This document shows, one piece after another, positions 21,151 to 30,287 of a stretch of DNA of 64,000 nt. How positions within the stretch are numbered: the first letter of the stretch is position 1; every line of letters begins with the position of its first letter. This stretch comes from Legionella sp. GTDB lineage: Bacteria; Pseudomonadota; Gammaproteobacteria; Legionellales; Legionellaceae. A program made the translations under genes and the position numbers. The stretch is from assembly GCA_002863045.1 (NCBI GenBank), contig PKDH01000051.1:26325-90324 (forward strand), given 5' to 3'. The notes beneath the pieces are model-generated. The model did not search any database and had not been told where the DNA came from. It was given only the letters and a program-made list of their open reading frames with translations.

Positions 21151-21503
21151 AGTAACTGCTTTATTTATTTATTTTGTGTTCAATATTAACACATATAATT
21201 GAATAAAAACAGCTTTTTATCCTATTCGAGTTTAGCAATTTTTTTTCCATGACTGTTCACCCTGAGGCGTATGCGCAGCAGGCGTCTCGAAGGGCTTTAC
21301 AGTCGGCTAAAGTACGCTAACAAATTAAAGCATCGCTGCTTTCGTTTGAATACTCATGTCAATCAAGCTGATTTTCAGACGTTGAAAATTGTCACTAACG
21401 GAATGTCTTATCTATGGCTTGCGTAATTTTGAAAATTACCAAATCACAGTGAGAGTTCTTTGTTCATGATAAATGTCCCTGAAAATGAGGAAGACACATT
21501 ATA

Positions 21504-21550
21504 TGGCGCGCTAGGAGGGACTCGAACCCCCGACACCTTGGTTCAAAGCC
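21504..21550 (-). repeat. Duplicated 3' end of tRNA-Arg(TCG), attachment-site-like remnant
   Basis: tggcgcgctaggagggactcgaacccccgacaccttggttcaaagcc matches 45/47 nt of 24764-24810 (anticodon loop to CCA); no 5' half of a tRNA follows. Confidence 0.9.
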
Positions 21551-21676
21551 TGATGATCTAGTTTTAAAATACTTATAAATCAATACCTTGCAACGCATAT
21601 AATCATTGAAAAACGGTCTAGAACTGCCTAGTGCCACCACAGTTTATGACACAGTAATTTTATCAAATAGCATACG

Positions 21677-22084
21677 TTATCCCTCTGCTGAGATAGGTTT
21701 TTGTCTCAGACTCTTTAGTTGACTTTGCTTCGATTTTTCATCCAGCATTTTCTGCTTAGAGCGCCTTGAGCGGCGTTTCTTTTGACGTTTTAGTTTTGCT
21801 ACTCGTTGTTGTTCTTTGGTTTTTTCATCACTGACAGTTGCATGGCATTTTTCACATAAACGCACTCTGGCAAAATAGCGATTGTCTTCACGGCTTCTGG
21901 ACTCCTGGCATTTTATCTCAATGCCAGACGGAAGATGTTTCAAGTAGACAGTTGAAGCTGTTTTATGTAACTTTTGTCCGCCTTTGCCACTGCCTATAAT
22001 AAATTTTTCTATGAGGGAGTCTTCATTGATATAAAGTTTTCCCATCCACTCAGCTAGCTTATCCCATTTATCACGGTTAACCAT
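21677..22084 (-). CDS. Peptide chain release factor-like protein (RF-1 domain, ribosome-rescue type)
   Basis: FIIGSGKGGQKLHKTASTVYLKHLPSGIEIKCQESRSREDNRYFARVRL with GGQ motif and Lys/Arg-rich C-terminus. Confidence 0.88.
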   Translation of the reverse strand: MVNRDKWDKLAEWMGKLYINEDSLIEKFIIGSGKGGQKLHKTASTVYLKHLPSGIEIKCQESRSREDNRYFARVRLCEKCHATVSDEKTKEQQRVAKLKRQKKRRSRRSKQKMLDEKSKQSQLKSLRQKPISAEG

Positions 22085-22167
22085 TAAGCAGGCTCAAATC
22101 GTTCAAGTCATCTCCTTTTTAATTCTTCTACCAATTCAATTATAAAAAGGAATGATATGTATGTAAA

Positions 22168-22184
22168 GTTACATTATTTGTAAC
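22168..22184. promoter_or_regulatory. Palindrome GTTAC-N7-GTAAC (candidate operator 1)
   Basis: GTTACATTATTTGTAAC upstream of the AbiEi-like gene; same architecture as 22261-22277. Confidence 0.55.
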
Positions 22185-22260
22185 CATGGGGACATAGCAA
22201 TCTTAAAATATCTCGCTTATGCTTGACTTGTAAACAGTATAAAGTCATCATGTTCTTATA

Positions 22261-22277
22261 GTTACAATAATAGTAAC
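22261..22277. promoter_or_regulatory. Palindrome GTTAC-N7-GTAAC (candidate operator 2)
   Basis: GTTACAATAATAGTAAC, about 20 nt upstream of the AbiEi-like start; 3' flank (aGGGGCATGG) resembles that of operator 1 (GGGGACATAG). Confidence 0.55.
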
Positions 22278-22297
22278 CTTAGGGGCATGGTAATTTT

Positions 22298-23104
22298 ATG
22301 CACTTGCAATCATACATAAAAGATATTCGAAAAGAAGGCAGGCGCTGCTTTACTATCCTGGATATCGTTGAGCAGTTTCACGTTTCAAATAGTCATGCGA
22401 GAGTGGCCTTACATCGGTTACTTAAAACCGGGGATATTATCTCACCCGCGAGAGGTTTATATGTCATTGTCCCGCCAGAACATCAACCGCATGGCTCTAT
22501 CCCTCCCCAAGAACTGGTGCCTTTGGTTATGCAGTATATGGGGGCTCATTATTATGTCGCACTTCTAAGTGCAGGATTGTTTCATGGAGCAACCCATCAA
22601 AAACCCGCTGGATTCCAAGTGATATCAGACAAGCGTATTAAGCACCCATCCATTTTTGGCGATGTGAAAATTGATTATATTTATAAAAAATCAGTGCTTG
22701 AATTACCCACTCAAGATATTACCGTGAGTACTGGCTACCTTAAGGTGGCAACCCCTGAGTTGGTTGCTCTTGATTTGCTCGAATATCCTAATCATGCAGG
22801 CGGCCTAAATCATATCGCCACCATTTTCTCAGAGCTTTTTAAGGCGTTAGATCCTATAAAACTCATCAATCTTGCGAAAGATACCCATGCAGAATATCAG
22901 TTGCAGCGTATTGGTTATATCCTGGATCACATCGATGTGATGGATGAACCTAATGCTGGAATAATGATTAATGCGCTAGGCCTGCATGTTCAAGAAAATA
23001 AACCCAATTATCTGCCTCTTGCATCTGAAATCTCAAAAATAGGCTATTCAAGGTGTAAAAAGTGGAGAATTATTGAAAATTCAGAAATAGAAAGCGATTT
23101 ATGA
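22298..23104 (+). CDS. AbiEi-family antitoxin / transcriptional regulator
   Basis: N-terminal HTH (FTILDIVEQFHVSNSHARVALHRLLKTGDIISPARGLYVIVPP) and YYVALLSAGLFHGATHQKPAGFQVIS, VATPELVALDLLEYPNHAGGLNHIATIFSEL; overlaps an AbiEii-like ORF by 4 nt. Confidence 0.85.
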   Translation: MHLQSYIKDIRKEGRRCFTILDIVEQFHVSNSHARVALHRLLKTGDIISPARGLYVIVPPEHQPHGSIPPQELVPLVMQYMGAHYYVALLSAGLFHGATHQKPAGFQVISDKRIKHPSIFGDVKIDYIYKKSVLELPTQDITVSTGYLKVATPELVALDLLEYPNHAGGLNHIATIFSELFKALDPIKLINLAKDTHAEYQLQRIGYILDHIDVMDEPNAGIMINALGLHVQENKPNYLPLASEISKIGYSRCKKWRIIENSEIESDL

Positions 23105-23596
23105 TCCCAGAAGTTTTTATTGAGAATTGGCGCAAAACGGTTCCATGGCAAATGACTGAACAGATAGAACAGGATTTAATGATTAGCCGTGCTTTGATTG
23201 ATTTGTATAATGATCCTCATGTCAAAGATGCTTTGGTTTTTCGTGGCGGTACAGCACTAAATAAACTATTTATTAATCCTCCGGCAAAATACAGTGAAGA
23301 TATTGATTTTGTTCAAAAAAATGCTGATCCAATTGGACAAACGATAGATGCTATTAGGGCACTATTAAAACCCTGGTTAGGTGATCCTAAATGGAAAATC
23401 ACACAGCGAAGTGCGAAGCTTATCTACTAACGACGTCAAGGTTACAGGCGCAGAATTTCTAAAGAATCTTGAGCTGAAAAAGGATCATCGCGACTTTCAT
23501 ATGGATATGAGTGTGTTATTGCCATCGAAATTGCATTGGGATTTCGATGAAGCCTATCAATTCGTTGTAGATAACGTGATTAGCAGGTTGCCATAA
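23101..23596 (+). pseudogene. AbiEii-family nucleotidyltransferase toxin, truncated by internal deletion/frameshift
   Basis: DALVFRGGTALNKLFINPPAKYSEDIDFVQ nucleotidyltransferase motif, then stop after KWKITQRSAKLIY; a C-terminal-like piece (EFLKNLELKKDHRDFHMDMSVLLPSKLHWDFDEAYQFVVDNVISRLP) continues in another frame; the middle is missing. Confidence 0.75.
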
Positions 23597-24643
23597 ATGC
23601 AAAGAATAAAACTCTATAGTCAAATCGCAACAAATCTCTCAGCCTTAAGCAATCAAAAGCTAAAGCAAATTTTAGCAGACGGCAAACCGATGCATGAAGG
23701 TATCGGTGGTAAGTCCGCCCTAATTTCTATTAACGACATGCCCGTATTTGTTAAAAAAGTACCGTTGACCAATCTTGAACAAAGCTTTAAGCATTTTATG
23801 TCTACAGCTAATATTTATGATTTGCCACTTAGCTATCAGTATGGGGTAGGCTCAGCTGGCTTTGGAGCGTGGCGTGAGCTTGCAACGCACATTATGACAA
23901 CCAACTGGACGATCACGGGAGAATGCAGCAATTTCCCTATGATGTACCATTGGCGTATTTTGCCGAGTGGTCCAGGTGATCTCAATACTGACTATTGGGG
24001 TGATATTGAAGAGCACTGCCGGTACTGGGGGAATTCTAATGCTATCCGTAAACGTGTCACCGATCTTAATAAAGCATCCGCGCACATCGCTTTATTTCTT
24101 GAATATGTTCCACAAAATCTGCATGAGTGGTTAAGCGCCCAGATTGCTAACGGTGACGATAGCGCTGAAACAGCAGTTGCATTTGTTGACGAACATCTCA
24201 AAGCCACAAACAAGTATATGAATGCCCACGGCTTGATGCATTTTGATGCGCACTTTGCAAATATCCTCACCGACGGTAAGCGGCTCTATTTAAGCGATTT
24301 TGGACTGGCGTTATCATCAAAATTTGATTTAACTCCAGCAGAAATAGAATTTTTAAAACAGCATCAGTCATATGATCAAGCTTGCGCTGCTGTAAACCTG
24401 CTTCACTGTATTATCACATCACTTTTTGGTAAGGAGCATTGGGAAATTCGCCTGCGTGAATATCTGGCCGGTGAACTCGGCAATGTTACACCTGCAATGA
24501 ATACGATTATCAATCGATACGCTCCAATTGCATTGCTTATGGATGAGTTTTTTCAAAAGCTTCAGAAAGAGAGCAAATCAACCCCATACCCTGCAGCACA
24601 ATTAGAAAAATTGATGAGAGCAAGTTCATCGGAGATAACATGA
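23597..24643 (+). CDS. Protein kinase-like fold protein
   Basis: Catalytic-loop-like LMHFDAHFANILTDGKRLYLSDFGLAL (HxDxxxxN...DFG) and N-terminal Gly-loop/Lys-like GIGGKSALISINDMPVFVKKV. Confidence 0.75.
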   Translation: MQRIKLYSQIATNLSALSNQKLKQILADGKPMHEGIGGKSALISINDMPVFVKKVPLTNLEQSFKHFMSTANIYDLPLSYQYGVGSAGFGAWRELATHIMTTNWTITGECSNFPMMYHWRILPSGPGDLNTDYWGDIEEHCRYWGNSNAIRKRVTDLNKASAHIALFLEYVPQNLHEWLSAQIANGDDSAETAVAFVDEHLKATNKYMNAHGLMHFDAHFANILTDGKRLYLSDFGLALSSKFDLTPAEIEFLKQHQSYDQACAAVNLLHCIITSLFGKEHWEIRLREYLAGELGNVTPAMNTIINRYAPIALLMDEFFQKLQKESKSTPYPAAQLEKLMRASSSEIT

Positions 24644-24763
24644 CTACCATTTGAGAAAGGCTTCGGAGAGAGTCTCGGGCACGTTTACGTCACCCCGACT
24701 TGGTTCCTAAGTCAAACAGCGAACCAAGAACCTGCTAACTATTTGATTTTACCATCATTTAAA

Positions 24764-24840
24764 TGGCGCGCTCGGAGGGACTCGAACCCCCGACACCTTG
24801 GTTCGAAGCCAAGTACTCTATCCAGCTGAGCTACGAGCGC
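24764..24840 (-). tRNA. tRNA-Arg (TCG)
   Basis: Reverse complement GCGCTCGTAGCTCAGCTGGATAGAGTACTTGGCTTCGAACCAAGGTGTCGGGGGTTCGAGTCCCTCCGAGCGCGCCA folds as a cloverleaf; anticodon TCG; CCA encoded. Confidence 0.95.
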
Positions 24841-24852
24841 GAATAATTTAAA

Positions 24853-24928
24853 TGGTGGGCCGTATAGGATTCGAACCTATGACACAAAGGTTAAAAGCCT
24901 TCTGCTCTACCAACTGAGCTAACGGCCC
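24853..24928 (-). tRNA. tRNA-Lys (TTT), copy 1
   Basis: Reverse complement GGGCCGTTAGCTCAGTTGGTAGAGCAGAAGGCTTTTAACCTTTGTGTCATAGGTTCGAATCCTATACGGCCCACCA; anticodon TTT. Confidence 0.95.
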
Positions 24929-24964
24929 AATATGGGCAAGTAATTGCTTTGAGTGATATTTAAA

Positions 24965-25040
24965 TGGTGGGCCGTATAGGATTCGAACCTATGACACAAA
25001 GGTTAAAAGCCTTCTGCTCTACCAACTGAGCTAACGGCCC
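24965..25040 (-). tRNA. tRNA-Lys (TTT), copy 2
   Basis: Identical to copy 1 over the tRNA. Confidence 0.95.
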
Positions 25041-25270
25041 AAAGCAGTCTGAGATGATACTAGATAATGCTAGAATTTCAAGCGTTTATCCTAATTTTTA
25101 TGATATTTTTTACAAAAATAAGCGCGCTTTGGTCATCCAAATGAAGCATCTAAAGTTTAAATTCATGATTATCAGTAAAAAATTTATTAAGTACTAAACC
25201 TGTCGTAACTAATTTTAACGTTTAGAAGAATAAGATAGGATACTACCTTTTAATCTTTGATGAAAAAATT

Positions 25271-26821
25271 ATGTCTGATTTTACCGATGCTTTACAACTA
25301 GCCATTGATACGGCCAATTTGCCTGCGCTTGGCCAATTAGTTCAAGATTATCCAGATAGGGATTATAACAACATCAGTAACAATCATGCCTCGGCTTTAT
25401 GGTAGTCATTGATGCCACCTCGAGGAAAACGCATTGAACCTAAAATAGTGACCTATCTTTTGCAACATGCCCCTATTAACCCCGAGCAAACGCTCGCAGG
25501 ATACACGCCCAGACAATATCTTACGTTTGCTTGTACCCAAGAAATCTCTGATATCATCCTGCCTTTTTTGACGGAGGCTGAGCGTCATTTTAACAAGCCT
25601 GCTGCTCAAAAAGATGGCCTTGCAGCTTTTCATCATCAACCACAGGATATGGCCACCTTTGTACAAGCTTTATCAGCACTTGCTATCACCTCATCTGCCA
25701 GCACATCATTCACGCTGGATGAGCTTTGGCAAAACGATGAATTAATCGATAAAGATTTGCGGGGTTTTGATTTTAGTTACACCAATTTAGCCAATAAAAC
25801 TTTTGTGCGCTGCATTTTACCTCTTACCGGTCCTAAAAAGCTGCCGTCTACCTGTAAGCTTATTGATTGTTCTGTACCTATGACTCATACATATTTACGC
25901 CATCAGTGGCCGATGTTATTTCATCAACTATGCAAATCGGCTACGCCACCCAGCGCTTTTACGTTGTTTTGTCTGCTTGAAAAAGATGCCCAAGCGATGC
26001 TATCGCATCATGATAGATATGGAAATACTCCGCTTATCAGTGCCAGTGGCCAAAAATATCGCCGTACATTAGACTATATTTTGAAGCATCCAGCCTGTGA
26101 TAGCACTATCTTGCATCAAACTGCTCTCAATGGTTTTAATGCTCTAATCAATGCAACAGTTTGCAAAAATGCGAGTAATGTCAATGCTATTTTAGAACAT
26201 CCTGATTGTGATGAGCATTTATTAACCCATCAAAACCGCGATGGTAACACCGCTTTTATGTGTGCTGTCGCTTTAGAGAGTGATAATGGTGAGATTATGC
26301 ACAATATTTTTACGCATAGATACGCACCACAGCAATTCTTGCTTACTCAGCACAATCGATTGGGCCATCATGCTCTAAGCCTTGCTCTTAACTTAAATAT
26401 TAAATTTCAATCGCAATCGCAATCGATAAAACGGCTATTATCTTATGGCCAGAAAATTTATCCATTGGCCTTAATTCAATTAATAAACACAATATTTCGC
26501 CTAGAAGCTCATATCAAAGCCCAACCAACACGTAGATTGGCTGATGCAAGAAAAGAACATATTTTTGAACAAACAACCACACTTAAAGAAATTATTATAT
26601 TTTTTTTAAGGTCTATTGATCATGCTAACGAACAAAAAGCTCAAAAACTTTTCAAAAAAGAATATGATCTTTTGTCGAAATTTCTGCAAGCAAATATCGG
26701 CTTTTTTGATGCTCTAAATCCTCTGAGAAAAGCCATTTATCAGCATTGGCAAGATTTAACGGGTTTAGCTAATTTAGATAAATCACATTCTTGTCAACAG
26801 ATTGTCAAAATAACTTGCTAA
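25271..26821 (+). pseudogene. Ankyrin-repeat protein interrupted by an in-frame TAG
   Basis: ATG at 25271 gives MSDFTDALQLAIDTANLPALGQLVQDYPDRDYNNISNNHASALW then TAG (25403-25405), then the same frame continues as the 25409-26821 ORF with ankyrin-like repeats (DRYGNTPLISAS, NRDGNTAFMCAVAL). Confidence 0.75.
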
Positions 26822-26901
26822 ATTTTATGAGTAAAAATACTATTCTTACTCCCAAGCTTGAGTCCTGCTGTGCTTAACCCTTTTTTTAGATTGAGAGCCT
26901 C

Positions 26902-27663
26902 ATGTTGTCGTCGACCAGTTTAAAACTTATTTTTACGCTTGCCATTTTTATCACCACCCTTATTGCCGGTTGGTTACCGTTTAAAAAACGACACGCGCCT
27001 TGTGTAACCCACGTTGATTTCCCTATTGGTGAAACATTAGCAACCGGTGTTTTTCTGGGGGCGGCACTCTTACATATGTTGCCTGAGTCACAAGCGTTAT
27101 TTCAACAAATGCACTACAGCTATCCGTTTGCTTTTATTATTACCGGATTGCTTTTTTTATTTTTTTTATGGTTTGAACATCTGGGTAAAGAACTCTACCA
27201 TCATCATGCCGCCAATCATCCAGCGTTTGCCATCATGGCTTGGGTCATGCTGTCCATTCATTCGCTTATGCTTGGCGCGGCTTTAGGGTTAAATCATAAT
27301 CCCTCAATGGTCGTGATGCTCTTTTTAGCCATCATTACCCATAAATGGGCTGAGAGTTTTGCAATGGCGGTGCAATTAACCAAAAGCTCGTTAAGTTACC
27401 TCCAAAGTGTTATCTTTTTTCTAATTTTCTGCTGTATGACGCCTTTGGGTATTTTTATCGGCTGGTATTCAGGCCAAGCCTTACAAACTCACTCACTGTT
27501 TGACCCTATCTTAATTGCCGCATCAGCCGGCACATTTCTCTACTTAGGCACATTGCATGGATTAGACAAATGTGTGATGGTCGAGCGCTGCTGTAATTTA
27601 CGTGATTTTAGCTATGTGATAGTAGGATTTTTATTAATGGCCTCGGTTGCCGCTTATCTTTAA
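26902..27663 (+). CDS. ZIP-family metal transporter
   Basis: GETLATGVFLGAALLHMLPES, AIITHKWAESFAMAVQL, AGTFLYLGTLHGL. Confidence 0.85.
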   Translation: MLSSTSLKLIFTLAIFITTLIAGWLPFKKRHAPCVTHVDFPIGETLATGVFLGAALLHMLPESQALFQQMHYSYPFAFIITGLLFLFFLWFEHLGKELYHHHAANHPAFAIMAWVMLSIHSLMLGAALGLNHNPSMVVMLFLAIITHKWAESFAMAVQLTKSSLSYLQSVIFFLIFCCMTPLGIFIGWYSGQALQTHSLFDPILIAASAGTFLYLGTLHGLDKCVMVERCCNLRDFSYVIVGFLLMASVAAYL

Positions 27664-27669
27664 ACTTGT

Positions 27670-28323
27670 TTAAAGCGGCTTAATGTTCCAATCTAAGCAC
27701 TGCCAGTGTGCTTCATCGGGTGTTTGGCGAAATCGACTTAATGCGCCAGTGGCCATTTTTAAAGCATGTGTTTGGCAAAATAGGATGAAATCGCCTGTCA
27801 AATAAGGTGCAAAGCGCGCGATGCCATTACTGGTGACCACCAAAATACGTAAACCTTGATATTGATGCGCAATGGCTGCACCAAATTGCTGCCAATTGGC
27901 AATCAAAGTTGCAGGATTAACACACCATCCCTGTGGCACCACCGCCTGAGTTTCCCAAAGTGCAAGTGCTTCCCCACCAAGGCGAGCTTTTACCTGTGCT
28001 TCAGGTTGATTTTCATCAGGTCCATAATCGATTTCATTAAAAATAGCCAACGGCTTTAGGGGAATATCTTTTTGAAAAACCGCTTGGACAAAGCCGGCCG
28101 TTTGACGGGTTCTTTTTAACTCTGAGGTAAATATGATATCAGGTTGTAAATCCTGCTGTTTTAAATAGCAAGCGAGCCTGCGTGCTTGTTGCACCCCACT
28201 TTCTACCAGCGGTAAATCGGTGATGCCAACGCGCCGTGGCACTTCATTGGCTAAAAAAGTATTACCATGGCGCGCAATAAGCAATTCAGTTGGTAAAGTC
28301 TTCATTTTATCAGTCGTTAACAT
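27670..28323 (-). CDS. Histidine phosphatase family protein
   Basis: LLIARHGNTFLANEVPRRVGITDLPLVESGVQQARRLA, FTSELKRTRQTA. Confidence 0.85.
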   Translation of the reverse strand: MLTTDKMKTLPTELLIARHGNTFLANEVPRRVGITDLPLVESGVQQARRLACYLKQQDLQPDIIFTSELKRTRQTAGFVQAVFQKDIPLKPLAIFNEIDYGPDENQPEAQVKARLGGEALALWETQAVVPQGWCVNPATLIANWQQFGAAIAHQYQGLRILVVTSNGIARFAPYLTGDFILFCQTHALKMATGALSRFRQTPDEAHWQCLDWNIKPL

Positions 28324-29124
28324 TTAGGATTCATAGGCTTTGAGCAACGCATCAGCGCGTACTAAATCAGTCGCACTATCAATGCCCGACATATTAGGGC
28401 GTCCCAAATATTCTACTGGAATACAGCGCACATCGAACCCCTGCTCAATCATGCGCAGCTGCTCTAAGCCTTCATACCGTTCATAATCAGTTTCAGGCAA
28501 AGCGACATAGCGTTTTAGCACATCAGGCGTATAGCCATACAAACCAATATGACGAAAAACCGGACTTTTACCTTCACATTGCTTTAGTTTTTCTTCATGA
28601 CGAATGGCCGGCAGAATCTGTTTACTAAACCAATAAGCGCGACCTGTCTCTTGCTGAAATAATGCCGTGGTGCCGCTAAAGGGTGTGAGACTTTTCTGCA
28701 AGCGCAATTGTTCAAGCTCAAGCCAACTTAATTGCGTAACCGGTGTTATGACATCACAAGGCCTATCACAAAACGCTTGTATCATGGTATGTAGAAAATC
28801 AGGGGGTGTTAGCGGCGCATCACCTTGCAAATTAATAACCAAGTCATAAGTTTTATCAAGTTGCGCTAATGCTTCAGCCACACGGTCTGTGCCAGTCAAG
28901 CAGGTATCTCGGGTTAAAGCCACTTTTACTTTTAACGTAGCAGCATAATCAGCAATGCGCTTATCTTCCGTTGCCACCATCACCTCAACTTCCTTATGGG
29001 TCATAACGGCTTTGGCAATATTGACCACACGCTCAAGCATGGTTTGTCCACCAAGCTTTGCCAGTGGCTTACCTGGTAGGCGTGATGAATGAAATCGTGC
29101 GGGAATGATGATGATGGTTTTCAT
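28324..29124 (-). CDS. kdsB: 3-deoxy-manno-octulosonate cytidylyltransferase
   Basis: IIPARFHSSRLPGKPLAKLGGQTMLERV, INLQGDAPL, DYERYEGLEQLRMIEQG. Confidence 0.9.
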   Translation of the reverse strand: MKTIIIIPARFHSSRLPGKPLAKLGGQTMLERVVNIAKAVMTHKEVEVMVATEDKRIADYAATLKVKVALTRDTCLTGTDRVAEALAQLDKTYDLVINLQGDAPLTPPDFLHTMIQAFCDRPCDVITPVTQLSWLELEQLRLQKSLTPFSGTTALFQQETGRAYWFSKQILPAIRHEEKLKQCEGKSPVFRHIGLYGYTPDVLKRYVALPETDYERYEGLEQLRMIEQGFDVRCIPVEYLGRPNMSGIDSATDLVRADALLKAYES

Positions 29125-29166
29125 ATAGCAATTGAAATTAGGCGTGTAAAAGCGTTATTTAAACAT

Positions 29167-29616
29167 TTATATAAATACATTACACGCATTAAAAAGAGGC
29201 GAATCTTCTTTATCAAGATACGGTGTGGGTTTACCAAAAAAACTAACCGGTTCAACAGGTGCATGAACAACTTCTGACGCTGATAACGTCATTAAAGCCT
29301 CAATCTCAGGCACAATTGTTTGCACAGTTGGGTCAAATTCAACTAATTTTTCTATAAAGTAATTGGCATGTTCATCATGAGGGCGAACTTTAACATAAGC
29401 ATGATCACCCATATTGATAATCACAATCGCCGTACGTTTTTGATGAAATGATGCTTTAAAACACTTCGCATCTTGATGACGAAAAAAACAAAGTTCTAAC
29501 GCACTTCCAGGAAAGACGCTGATTTTTTTAAGCGATATGTGGCCATTTTCTTGCCACTCATGCCAATCTGAAACCACAATTTTTTTATGCCAAGTCATTA
29601 TAATCAAATATATCAA
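29167..29616 (-). CDS. Hypothetical protein
   Basis: 149-aa ORF, no recognised motif. Confidence 0.5.
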   Translation of the reverse strand: MIYLIIMTWHKKIVVSDWHEWQENGHISLKKISVFPGSALELCFFRHQDAKCFKASFHQKRTAIVIINMGDHAYVKVRPHDEHANYFIEKLVEFDPTVQTIVPEIEALMTLSASEVVHAPVEPVSFFGKPTPYLDKEDSPLFNACNVFI

Positions 29617-29798
29617 CCAAACAATTTATCGATTGTAATGCACTCTTTTGGCACTTGGAAATAGCACCGCTGAAAAAAACCCAATGATTTTATTTTCATG
29701 CAGCACTTAAACCATTTTTATCAAAAAAAAACCGGTTGGTTAATCTTTAATAAAGCCTCATAAGCTCGATGCTTACTCGCTTTCCCCGGGTTTTAAAC

Positions 29799-29829
29799 AG
29801 ACTTACCCACAGATTTTGGGGGTAAGTCT
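29799..29829. terminator. Perfect 10-bp inverted repeat directly after the 29830 ORF stop (terminator-like)
   Basis: AGACTTACCC ... GGGTAAGTCT at 29799-29808 / 29820-29829; weak T-tract. Confidence 0.45.
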
Positions 29830-30249
29830 TTAACATTTAAACGCCTGCCTATTTTGTTGTTCTGCAGAATCTTGAGCGATGGCTGTTGCTAATTCGGCTA
29901 AAACGTTTGATAACTCTAAACAAAGCGCGACTCGCCGTGCATTTGGTGATGGACGTGCATCTCGAGCGTTTTTAAAAAAGCCAGACACCATCGGCAGCTC
30001 TAAACGTGCGGCAAAATCTAGGATATTGTGACTATTGTGGTAAGTGGCATAGATATGAGGTGCGACTTTAAGCACTGCCGCACCTTCAGCAATACAACAA
30101 GTTGCAATTAATAACGGCCCTATTTCTGGCTGTGTGGTATGATTTGTACACCAATATAACAGTGAAACCGCGTCAATCGATAACGCTATGCCAAAAGGCC
30201 AAAATGGATTCATGTCTACCTCCTTGATATATCCATGGTTAAATGCCAA
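29830..30249 (-). CDS. Hypothetical protein
   Basis: 139-aa ORF; start may be the internal Met (MNPFWPFG). Confidence 0.5.
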   Translation of the reverse strand: MAFNHGYIKEVDMNPFWPFGIALSIDAVSLLYWCTNHTTQPEIGPLLIATCCIAEGAAVLKVAPHIYATYHNSHNILDFAARLELPMVSGFFKNARDARPSPNARRVALCLELSNVLAELATAIAQDSAEQQNRQAFKC

Positions 30250-30287
30250 CCGACTTTAAGTGTTTTTATCCATTTTTTAAATAAGTA

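Noticed and set aside
24853-25040. Second tRNA-Lys as an island attachment duplicate
   Set aside because: Both copies are complete identical tRNAs with only a 36-bp spacer; a simple tandem tRNA duplication explains it.
25403-25405. TAG in the ankyrin gene as pyrrolysine or programmed recoding
   Set aside because: No evidence for Pyl machinery or a recoding structure; a nonsense mutation is simpler.
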